From contig CAYYJM010000025.1 in the NCBI GenBank assembly GCA_964471755.1, positions 1-37,419 of the forward strand: 37,419 bases of DNA. The letters run 5' to 3'. Of the stretch, positions 6,745 to 14,791 are shown piece by piece. Both the position numbers and the translations under genes were made by a program. Every line of letters begins with the position of its first letter. Within the stretch, counting starts at the first letter, position 1. This stretch comes from CAYYJM01 sp964471755. Lineage in GTDB: Bacteria; Planctomycetota; Planctomycetia; Gemmatales; Gemmataceae. The notes under the pieces were generated by a model that saw only the letters and a program-made list of their open reading frames with translations, had not been told where the DNA came from and did no database searches.

Positions 6745-9341
6745 TCAACTGGTGGGAATGTCGTCGAAGACGATCCCCAGATCGTGCCGCCCGTCCTTGC
6801 AGAGCCCCGAGCGGACAATCCGCCCGGCCAGTAAAACCCCCTGCGGATCGAGGGCACGCAGGTGGAGGGCGACCGCCTGCTCCTGCTGCCCCTCGGGCCC
6901 ACTCGGCAACAGGACGCCCAGACCACCGAGCGAGACGTTGCGCGTTCGGCCCTCGATGCCCGGTCCCAACTCGTCGTCCTCCCGCAACGGATAGACCGTC
7001 ACGGGACGCTCGAAGGGAAACCGCTCCTGCTTGCGCCGCTCGGGAGCCGCCTGGAGATGGTCCCGCAGGCTGTTCAGCACCAGCGGCCCCAGGCCCTCGA
7101 GCAGGTCCGTCCCACACGTCTGCCCGCAGGAAATCGGTCGCATCTCGACCCGCAGGGTGGCGAGTGAGGTGGTCGTTTCCTGATCCATCAGCGTGAAGCT
7201 GACCTCGAGGCCGGGATGCCGACCGAGGAACCGCTCCAGAAGCGTGGGCGGAACACGGATGTGATAGAGAAATTGTCGCCCGTCGGCTCGGATGGCCGTC
7301 GCCTGCCAGCGCTCGCAGAAGCCACTCAGCTTGATCGCCAGCGTGCTGGGCACCAGCCGAGCGTAGCAGGTGTGGACGATCTTCTCACCGGGCAGCAGCA
7401 GAAACCGCTGCTGGCCGAACTCGCGGACCTGCTGCCCGCTGGCGGCCTGGTCGGTCAGCTGGCGGAGAACTCGACCCAGGGCGGTTCGCCGGAGCAACGG
7501 CGGCAGCGCCACGGCAGGCCGACGCAGGTCGAACGAACGCGGCGGCTGATTGCTCGAGGCGTCCACCAGCGCGTTGATCATCTCACGGCAGGTCTGGAAC
7601 CGACACAGCGGATCGGGATCGAGCGCGGTCGCCAGGATGGGACGATCCCGGGCCGGGGTCAGGCTCAGATCGGGTTCACCGCGAGTCTTGACTGCGGCCA
7701 TCTGGCGCAGGCTCAGGTGCCGGTAGGGATGCTCGCCGGTGAGAAGTTCCGCGAAGATCAGGGCAAGACTGAACTGATCGCTCTGGTTGCCACGACCGAA
7801 CCCGGTTTGCCCGCCGAACAGCTCGGGAGCCGAGTAACGCGGATTCAACGCCGCCGCATCCCGCCCCGCCGGCCGCCAGACCAGTTCGACCAGGCCCAGG
7901 TCGGCCAGATGAACCTCGTCGTCCTCGTCCAGGACGAGCTGTCGCGGGTTCAGGCCCAGGTGCCGGAGCCCTTCCCGAGCACGGATCGTGTCGAGCAGGT
8001 CGGCAATCTTCCCAAGATAGGCCAGCAACTCCTCGCGGGAGATGCCGACCGCCCCACCAGCTCGGACTTCCGCCAGACGATCGACGAGCGTGCGCGTCGG
8101 ATACGGAGAGACGAGTACCAGGCGGCCCGGCGTCGTGGTCGCCTCGATCTCGATCAGACCCGGATGACGCAGTTGCCCCAGCCGTTCGAGTGGATTGCGA
8201 CCCGAGGCGTCCGAACGCGACTCGAAACCGAAGACCAGCTTGACGAGTTTCTCCTCGCCCTGAGGATTTCGTACCCGCCAGAATTCGCCGAACGGCAACC
8301 GGACCAGACAATCGAGGAACGTACAGCCCACCAGCGGATCGGAGCCGGCTGCCGACTCGACGCCCGTCTCGGTCTGCGTGGTAGCGCTGGCCGAGGCGAC
8401 CGTGTCCTGGACGGTGGCCCGCTCTCCCGAACCGGGCTTCACCGCCGGCTGAATCTGGGCCCCCTCCCCGACCGGGTTGCACAGCCGTCGCAGGCTCCGC
8501 GTGCCCGCCGCGCCGGGATAGAGCAAGGCGTGCAGAAACGCCAGGCAGGAAGGGAATCGCAGATCGGGATCCTTGGCCAGGGCCTTGCGCACGGTCGAAC
8601 GATCCGCCTCGGGAAGGGCGGTCAGGTCCGGTTCGTCGTACTGATGCTGGTAGGACAGGGAGCGGAAGTCGGTGCCGCCGAAGGGGAGCCGGCCAGTGGC
8701 CAGTTCGGTGTAGGCGATCGCGAGGCTGTACTGATCGCAGGAAGGACTGACCTTCCCGGCGAACCGCTCGGGAGCGGCGTAGGCCGGCGACACTCGCAGC
8801 GGCGGCCGCTTCGCATCAGGAGGACCGGCCGACTCTTCCAGGCTGCCGACGAGGCCGAAGTCGCCGACCTTGACGTGGCCGCCGATCAGAAAGAGGTTGT
8901 GTGGCTTGACGTCCAGGTGTTGCAGGCCATGCTCGTAGTTCAGCAGGTCGAGGACCTCGGCGGCCTCGCGCAGGTACTCGANNNNNNNNNNTGGCCCTGC
9001 TCCTGGTATTGCCGCAGAAGATCGTACAGGCTACGATCGGCCAGTTCCGTCAGGATCAGCAGTTCGTCGTCGATCACCTCGACGCGCTCGACGGAGAGCA
9101 GGAACGGATGACGCAGCGTCCGGAGCAGCTCCAGGGCGTGCTGCTCCTGGCGGATGGCGCGGTGCCCGCTCTGCTCCAGGGCCGTCTCGTCATCGCTGGT
9201 CGCGCCAACGAACTTGAGGGCTTTCAAGAAGCCACCGGGGGCCTGGCACTTCCAGACCTCACCGAATCCCCCTCGGCCGAGCGGCTCCAGTAATCGGTAG
9301 CCGGGCAAGGGTTCCGCATTGGCGACACGACCTACAGGCAT
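6745..9341 (-). CDS. Ser/Thr protein kinase - pseudokinase - PilZ fusion (interrupted by assembly gap)
   Basis: A predicted cytoplasmic signalling protein of over 860 residues. Kinase domain 1 has a glycine loop (GRGGFGEVW, residues 22-30), lysine 43, catalytic HLDVKPHN (8896-8919), DFG (8854-8862) and APE (AAPERF), so it should be active. Kinase domain 2 (about 8330-7550) is degenerate: the catalytic loop reads HLGLNPRQL and the DFG reads DLG, so the catalytic Asp and Asn are lost. The C-terminal domain (about 7040-6745) is PilZ, with RKQER (RxxxR) and NVSLGG (NxSxxG), the two c-di-GMP contact motifs. Ten N at 8982-8991 break the reading frame, removing a short piece between the N lobe and the catalytic loop. 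The ATG at 9341 has a GAGGGGA site. hisB follows 11 bp later. Confidence 0.9.
8982..8991. other. Assembly gap (10 N)
   Basis: Ten N inside kinase domain 1. The frames on either side are not in register across exactly 10 bases, so the true gap length differs from 10. By comparison with the kinase fold, only a short stretch between strand 5 and helix E should be missing. Confidence 0.95.
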
Positions 9342-9520
9342 GGTGTCCCCTCGATCCTGACAGAATGATCGGTCAAGCCTACGTCATAAATCGGCGGCGG
9401 GCGAGCGCGGACGACCGAATGTCGCGACTGGCCTGAGGCGAAGAATCCATGGCGTTCGGGTGGCAAGGGACGACTCCGGCTCGTAGGATGGCTGAAACCA
9501 CGCTCTGGAGACGCACCATC

Positions 9521-10306
9521 ATGGGTTCGCACCTGCGCCGACTGCTCGACGAGCAACGCGTGATCAAGGTCTGTCTGCTCGGCCAGTTGTGCCATCCGAA
9601 GATCGTCGAAATCGTCGCCTGGCACGGCGGTTACGACGCAGTCTGGTTTGATCAGGAACACGTCGGTCTGACCATCCCGCAGATCGAGGACGCCTCACGG
9701 GCCGCTCGGGGATGCAACCTCGACACGTTCGTCCGCCTCAACCCCACCGACTACGCCAGCGTCATGCGGCCTCTGGAAGCCGGAGCCGGCGGCATCATGG
9801 CGTCGATGATCCGCAGCGCTGCCCAGGCCCGGGAGGTCGTCAGCTGGTGCCGCTTCGCTCCGCACGGGATGCGCGGCGTCAACGGCACCGGCGTCGATGG
9901 CCGTTACGGCACCCTGCCCGGTTCGCTCTACTTCCGCCAGGCCAATGAGAGCATCGTCGTCGGTCTGCAAATCGAACATGCCGACGCGGTGCGCGAGATC
10001 GACCAGATCGCGGCCATTCCCGGCGTGGACTTCCTGTTCATCGGCCCGGCCGACCTGAGCCAGTCGCTCGGCCTGCCCGGCGACTGGGAGCATCCGCAGA
10101 TGTGGGACTGCATCGACCGCGTGGCCGAGGCCTGCCGCAAGCACAAGGTCGCCTGGGGCATCCTGCCTCGCGATCCGGACCATGCCCAGCGCTGCGTCGA
10201 ACGCGGCTGTCGGATGCTGTCGCTCGGCATCGACGTCTGGTTCCTCCAGCGCGGCCTGAGTGCCTACCAGGCCGATTACCCCGATTTCTTCCCACCACCG
10301 GGTTGA
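9521..10306 (+). CDS. HpcH/HpaI-family aldolase
   Basis: A class II pyruvate-type aldolase of the HpcH/HpaI family, 261 residues, the usual length. Members cleave or form bonds in 2-keto-3-deoxy or hydroxy acids using a divalent metal. Family hallmarks are VWFDQEHVG (residues 41-49), VRLNPTD with Arg72, GAGGIMASMI, and the metal ligands Glu152 (QIEHADA) and Asp178 (FIGPADLSQSLG). The substrate cannot be assigned. The ATG at 9521 is chosen because it matches the family N terminus and has GGAG upstream; an in-frame ATG at 9449 would add 24 unsupported residues. The carboxypeptidase gene starts 18 bp after the stop, so the two are likely an operon, divergent from the kinase gene. Confidence 0.9.
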   Translation: MGSHLRRLLDEQRVIKVCLLGQLCHPKIVEIVAWHGGYDAVWFDQEHVGLTIPQIEDASRAARGCNLDTFVRLNPTDYASVMRPLEAGAGGIMASMIRSAAQAREVVSWCRFAPHGMRGVNGTGVDGRYGTLPGSLYFRQANESIVVGLQIEHADAVREIDQIAAIPGVDFLFIGPADLSQSLGLPGDWEHPQMWDCIDRVAEACRKHKVAWGILPRDPDHAQRCVERGCRMLSLGIDVWFLQRGLSAYQADYPDFFPPPG

Positions 10307-10324
10307 CCCCACCGAGGGACACGG

Positions 10325-11518
10325 ATGCGACCGCTCACGGTTCTGGTTCTGGTGCTGACTCCGACCACGCTGCCAGCGGGGGAACTGGTCGTGCGGACCA
10401 ACTTCCCCGGCGGCTCGGCGAAGGTCCGGCAGATCGACGCGAAGGCGCGTCAGGTGAGCATCGCTCCGGCCGGCGACCCTGTTCGCGGCTGGCCGGCGTG
10501 GTGGTACTTCAAGCTCGAAGGCGTCGAGAAGGGGGAGACGATCACCCTGCAAGTTGGTGGCGGCCAGAAGGGCGGCTGGGCCCTGCCGCAGCGGGCGGCC
10601 TTCAGCCTCGACAACGCGACCTGGACCCACACCGAGGCCGGCAAACGCGACGGCGAGCGCATCACCTACCAGGTCAAGGTCGAGGGCACCGCGGCGTGGT
10701 TCGCCTGGGGGCCGCCCTTCGTGCTGTCGCATGCCGAGGAGTTGATCCAGCAAGCGAAGAAGATCAGCTCACATGTCGAGCCGTTCGAGTTGTGCAAAAC
10801 CCGAGCCGGTCGGGTCGTGCCGGCGATGAAGATCGCCTTTCCTGGAGCGACCGGCAAGGACCGCCTGGCACTCTGGGTCCAGGCCCGCCAGCACGCCTGG
10901 GAGTCGGGCAGTTGCTGGGTCTGTCGCGGCTTCGTCGAATGGCTCCTGTCCGACGATCCACGGGCGATCGCGCTGCGCAAGAAGGCGGACGTCTACGTTG
11001 TGCCGATCATGGACGTGGACAACGTCGAGACGGGCAACGGCGGCAAGAATGAAACGCCTCACGACCACAACCGGGACTGGTCGGCCGAGCCGATCTACCC
11101 GGCGGTAAAGGCGGTTCAGGAACGGATTCGCCAGTTGAACATGGCCGGAACCTTTGCTCTGTTCGTCGATCTGCACAATCCGGGACCGGGCGATCGGCAG
11201 CCGTACTTCTACGTCGCCCCGGCGGAACTGATCGGTCCCATCGGCCGACAGAACCAGACGGCCCTGCTCGACGCCGTGCGGACGGAGATGACCGGCCCGC
11301 TGAAATTGGGCAACGCTCTTGTCTCCGGCGCGGCCTACGACAAGAACTGGGAGCGGATCTCGAAGAACTGGGTGAACAAGAACTGCGCCGATCGAGTCGT
11401 GGCCGTCACGCTGGAGACGGCGTGGAACACGCCGGCCAGCACGACCGCGGGGTATCGGACTGTCGGCAAACAACTCGGCCTGGGAATCGAGCGCGCGAGC
11501 CGGGAGTGGCGGCGATAG
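10325..11518 (+). CDS. Secreted M14-family zinc carboxypeptidase, AGBL-like
   Basis: A 397-residue protein with a signal peptide (residues 1-18). Residues about 20-135 form the beta-sandwich that precedes the catalytic domain in cytosolic carboxypeptidase (AGBL/CCP) relatives. The M14 catalytic domain follows with zinc ligands His190 and Glu193 (ARQHAWESG), the NR pair in HDHNRDW (residues 246-252), zinc ligand His284 (VDLHNP) and a catalytic glutamate at 364 (VTLETAWNT). All key residues are present, so it should be an active metallopeptidase acting outside the cytoplasm. The peptide substrate is unknown. GAGGG precedes the ATG at 10325. It ends 8 bp from the converging gene at 11527. Confidence 0.85.
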   Translation: MRPLTVLVLVLTPTTLPAGELVVRTNFPGGSAKVRQIDAKARQVSIAPAGDPVRGWPAWWYFKLEGVEKGETITLQVGGGQKGGWALPQRAAFSLDNATWTHTEAGKRDGERITYQVKVEGTAAWFAWGPPFVLSHAEELIQQAKKISSHVEPFELCKTRAGRVVPAMKIAFPGATGKDRLALWVQARQHAWESGSCWVCRGFVEWLLSDDPRAIALRKKADVYVVPIMDVDNVETGNGGKNETPHDHNRDWSAEPIYPAVKAVQERIRQLNMAGTFALFVDLHNPGPGDRQPYFYVAPAELIGPIGRQNQTALLDAVRTEMTGPLKLGNALVSGAAYDKNWERISKNWVNKNCADRVVAVTLETAWNTPASTTAGYRTVGKQLGLGIERASREWRR

Positions 11519-11526
11519 CCGATCGG

Positions 11527-12309
11527 TCAGAACCACTTGCCGGTCGTCGCTCGCGCCTTGATCCGCCGACGGTAGAAGATCAGACCGATCACCAGGGCGA
11601 GCAGCCCGACCGGAAGGTAGACACCCCAGAGCGGCACCCCCATCGCCCGGAGCGCCTCGACGAGGCCCAGCGCGATGAGGATCGCCGCCACGCAGAACAG
11701 CGTCCCGGCGATGGCGTAATCCATGCCGCGCTTGCCCATCCAGCGAAGATGACCGGGCAGGTAATCCTCCAGCGTCTGACGAGCCGAGCCGATCAGCGTC
11801 TCCCCCTGCTCGCGGATGGCCGTCGTGAACTGCTGGTGCAGCGACTGGGTCAGTTCCTTCACCGGCTGCACGTATTGCTCGCAGACCTGATTCAGGGAGG
11901 TCGTCAACGTCTCCTGGACCTGGCCGAGCAGCGTGGCCGTGTAGGTCTGGTACAGATGGCTGGCGACCCCCAGGAGCGATTCCTGGACCTGGACCAGCAG
12001 CGGCTGGGCGTGGTTCCGGGCCGCCTCGTCCAGCGTGGTCAGGATGGTCTGACGAACCTGGGCCAGGAACGGCTCCAGATGGTCCTTCTGCACCTCCGCC
12101 AGCGTCTGAACGAGGGCCGTACGCAACTGTTCGGACAGCGGCTGATCCCCCGGGCCGACCAGACGATTAACCGCATCGACGACCACCACCCGACTGCTCT
12201 CCAGCAGGGCCTCGCGCTGGCGAACCAGCATCTCGTCGATGCGATGCAGGGTGGACTCTTCGAGGTGCGTCACCTCGACAACGGACGCGGACGGCAGGTC
12301 AGAAGACAC
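11527..12309 (-). CDS. Membrane protein with tandem 23-residue helical repeats
   Basis: A 260-residue protein I cannot assign to a known family. Residues 53-167 consist of five head-to-tail 23-residue units with the pattern xxxQPLLxQVQxTLxTTLxxV (units at 53-75, 76-98, 99-121, 122-144 and 145-167). Weaker units before (30-52) and after (168-190) are possible. The units are predicted helical and Gln/Leu rich, so a long rod or coiled bundle is likely. Two membrane segments follow at about 199-221 and 227-247, then a basic tail (YRRRIKARATTGKWF), so the repeats probably face the cytoplasm. The start is a GTG at 12309 with GAGGAG 8 bases upstream. It lies 57 bp after hisC and may be the last gene of that operon. 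Confidence 0.75.
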   Translation of the reverse strand: MSSDLPSASVVEVTHLEESTLHRIDEMLVRQREALLESSRVVVVDAVNRLVGPGDQPLSEQLRTALVQTLAEVQKDHLEPFLAQVRQTILTTLDEAARNHAQPLLVQVQESLLGVASHLYQTYTATLLGQVQETLTTSLNQVCEQYVQPVKELTQSLHQQFTTAIREQGETLIGSARQTLEDYLPGHLRWMGKRGMDYAIAGTLFCVAAILIALGLVEALRAMGVPLWGVYLPVGLLALVIGLIFYRRRIKARATTGKWF

Positions 12310-12366
12310 GAGCGATCTCCTCGGGATGGTGTTGCCCCATCCGCGAGTTTACCTTCTCTTGAAGCG

Positions 12367-13425
12367 TCAGGCCAGGGTCGTTCGCAGCGTCTCCAGCAGA
12401 CGATCGATCTCGGCGTCGCTGCCGACGCTGATCCGCAGACCGTCGCCGTGTTCGCCGTAGTTCATGTAGCGAACCAGGATGCCGCGATCTTTCAGCGCCT
12501 CGTAGATTGGCTTGACCGGTCGATCCTCACGCCGACACCAGACGAAATTGGCCTGGCTCGGCGTCACGAGAAAGCCCAGACCGGGCAACTCGCGTTCCAT
12601 GCGAACGCGGGTCGCCAGGATCTTCGCACGCACCTCGGCGAGATACGCCTGATCCTCGATCGCGGCCGTGGCGGCGACCAGACTCAGCACGTCGCAGTTG
12701 TACGAGTCCTTCACCTTGATCAACTCGCGGATCAGGGCCGGGGCGGCGACGGCGAAGCCGAACCGTATGCCGGCCAGAGCGTAGCTCTTGCTGAACGTCC
12801 GCGTCACGACCACCGGCACCGGCGATGTTCCCTCACGCACCAGTGACAGGGCGTTATCATCGGCGAAGTCGGCGTACGCCTCATCGACGACGAGCGGGCC
12901 GGCCAGTTCGCCAGCGAGACGGGCCAGGTCGGCGATCGGAATGACCGTGCCGGAGGGCGAGTTCGGGTTGGCGACGAACGTCAGGTGCGCTCCGCACCTC
13001 GGCCAGGGCTGCGGCAACGACCAGCCGGAAGCGTACGGCACCGTGGCGAACGTCGCCCCTTGCAGGTCGGCCAGCGTCTTGTAGAGGAGGTAACTCGGTG
13101 TCGGTGACACGATCATGCCACCTTCCGGGACGAAGGCACGCGTCAGGATCGTCAGAATGTCGTCGGAGCCGTTGCCGATCAGGATTGCGTCGGGATCGAC
13201 ACCCAGGACACGCCCCGCCGCGGCGCGAAAGTCTCGACCCACCGGATCGGGATACCTGCGCAGCGTGTGGCCGGTCAGGGCCGCATGCAGGGCCTCGAAG
13301 ACACGCGGCGAGGGCGGGTAGGGGTTCTCGTTGGTGTTGAGCTTGACGATGGCGTCGCCGCGCGGCTGCTCGCCGGGCGTGTAGCCGGCCATGGCTCGGA
13401 TGGTCGGTCGCAGATGGTCGCTCAT
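12367..13425 (-). CDS. hisC: Histidinol-phosphate aminotransferase
   Basis: A pyridoxal-phosphate enzyme that converts imidazole acetol phosphate and glutamate to histidinol phosphate. At 352 residues it has the usual length. Fold-type I features are present: the N-terminal KLNTNENPYPPSP, the cofactor-binding GNGSDDIL, ANPNSPSGT, the DEAYADF motif and the cofactor lysine at residue 213 (TRTFSKSYALAGIRFGF). The start codon overlaps the hisD stop by 4 bp (ATGA), so translation is coupled. HisC-like aminotransferases can also use other substrates, but placement beside hisD supports the histidine role. Confidence 0.95.
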   Translation of the reverse strand: MSDHLRPTIRAMAGYTPGEQPRGDAIVKLNTNENPYPPSPRVFEALHAALTGHTLRRYPDPVGRDFRAAAGRVLGVDPDAILIGNGSDDILTILTRAFVPEGGMIVSPTPSYLLYKTLADLQGATFATVPYASGWSLPQPWPRCGAHLTFVANPNSPSGTVIPIADLARLAGELAGPLVVDEAYADFADDNALSLVREGTSPVPVVVTRTFSKSYALAGIRFGFAVAAPALIRELIKVKDSYNCDVLSLVAATAAIEDQAYLAEVRAKILATRVRMERELPGLGFLVTPSQANFVWCRREDRPVKPIYEALKDRGILVRYMNYGEHGDGLRISVGSDAEIDRLLETLRTTLA

Positions 13426-14783
13426 GTCGAGTTCCGGCGGATCGAGACGCTCAGGGCGTGCGCGGTCAGGCCCTCACGCTGAGCCAGGAGTTCCACGTCG
13501 GGAGCGATCTCCTCCAGCCCCGTCGGCGTGAACGAGAGCATACTGGTACGTTTGAGAAAATCGTTGGCCGACAGCCCACTGCTGAAACGAGCGGCCGCCC
13601 CGGTCGGCAGGACGTGCGACGGCCCGGCCGCGTAATCGCCCAGCGCGACCGGAGTGTGATTGCCCAGGAAGATGGCTCCGGCATTGTCGATCGCGTCGGC
13701 GTGTTCCTCGGCCTTCGTCGTGGCGATGTGCAGATGCTCCGGCGCGAGTTGGTTGACGATCGCCAGGGCCTCCTTCTCGCTGCGGGCCACGACGAAGGCA
13801 CTGAACTGTTCGAGACAGTCGCGTGTCACATCGGCGCGAGACAGGCTGCCGAGATGGTGTTCCAGGGCCTGCTGAAAGGCGTCGAGCAGTTCCGGCTTCC
13901 AGACCACGAGGACGGCCGAGCCGGGGTTGTGTTCGGCCTGGGCGAGCATGTCAGCGGCGACGTAGGCCGGCGGTGCAGACTCGTCGGCCAGGACGACGAC
14001 CTCGCTGGGACCGGCAAAGCAGTCGATGGCCACCTGACCGGAGACGTGCCGCTTGGCCAGGGCGACGAACAGATTGCCGGGACCGACGATCATGTCCACC
14101 GGCGGCAGCCGATCGAGACCGTAGGCGAGTGCGGCGACGGCCTGGGCTCCGCCGATGCGGTAGACCTCGGTCACGCCCAGTTCATGGCAGACGGCCAGCA
14201 GGTCGGTGTTGTACGCTCCGGATCGAGTCGGCGGCATGACGACGGCCAGTTCCGGCACGCCGGCCGCCTGAGCCGGCACCACGGTCATCAGCAGCGTCGA
14301 GGGATACGCCGCCGCTCCGCCCGGAACCAGGATGCCGGCCCGGCGAATGGGTCGGTAGCGCAGACGCAGTTCCCGCTTGCCGGCGATGCTCAGCGTGGCA
14401 CTGCGATGCAGGATGCCGAGCTGAAACGTCAGCACGTTCTGACGAACCCGACGAACGGTTTCGAGCAGGGCCGGATCGCAGGCGGCATGCGCGAGGGCCA
14501 TCTCCGAGCGCGTGACGGCGATCGTCGCCGGCGTCAACTCAACCCGATCGAACGCGGCCGTGTAGCGGAGAACGGCACTGGTCCCCTGGCTGGCAACGTC
14601 GGCGCAGATCCGCTCGACGACCTTGACGGGCGGCAGAGCTTCGCCGAAGACCTTCTCGGTCAGCTCCTTGCCCCGCGCCGAGACGAGGTTGCCCTGGGCA
14701 CTGAGTTGCGTGCGCAACTGGGCCAGTTGCGCGGCCGCGGCCTCGGTCCCACAAACGATGCGGCGAATCGTCACGGAAGACAT
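13422..14783 (-). CDS. hisD: Histidinol dehydrogenase
   Basis: A zinc enzyme that performs the last two oxidations of histidine synthesis, histidinol to histidine, with NAD. The 453-residue length is slightly longer than usual. Motifs seen include GGAAAYPSTLLM, the zinc ligands in QAEHNPGS, FAGPSEVVVLAD, the catalytic Glu-His in APEHLHIAT, the aspartate in ALGDYAAGPSHVLPTG, and NDFLKRTS. The final histidine lies in TAHALSVSIR. The loop reading TGAAARFSSGLSANDF is a small variant of the common TGGTARFASPLS. The gene sits 8 bp downstream of the DUF4340 gene and overlaps hisC, so it probably belongs to the long ABC transcript. Confidence 0.95.
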   Translation of the reverse strand: MSSVTIRRIVCGTEAAAAQLAQLRTQLSAQGNLVSARGKELTEKVFGEALPPVKVVERICADVASQGTSAVLRYTAAFDRVELTPATIAVTRSEMALAHAACDPALLETVRRVRQNVLTFQLGILHRSATLSIAGKRELRLRYRPIRRAGILVPGGAAAYPSTLLMTVVPAQAAGVPELAVVMPPTRSGAYNTDLLAVCHELGVTEVYRIGGAQAVAALAYGLDRLPPVDMIVGPGNLFVALAKRHVSGQVAIDCFAGPSEVVVLADESAPPAYVAADMLAQAEHNPGSAVLVVWKPELLDAFQQALEHHLGSLSRADVTRDCLEQFSAFVVARSEKEALAIVNQLAPEHLHIATTKAEEHADAIDNAGAIFLGNHTPVALGDYAAGPSHVLPTGAAARFSSGLSANDFLKRTSMLSFTPTGLEEIAPDVELLAQREGLTAHALSVSIRRNST

Positions 14784-14791
14784 CAGTGGGT

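Noticed and set aside
6734..7117. A longer hisB with an N-terminal extension
   Set aside because: The extension overlaps the kinase gene in another frame and does not resemble the phosphatase domain of fused HisB. The GTG at 6733 has a ribosome site and fits the family start.
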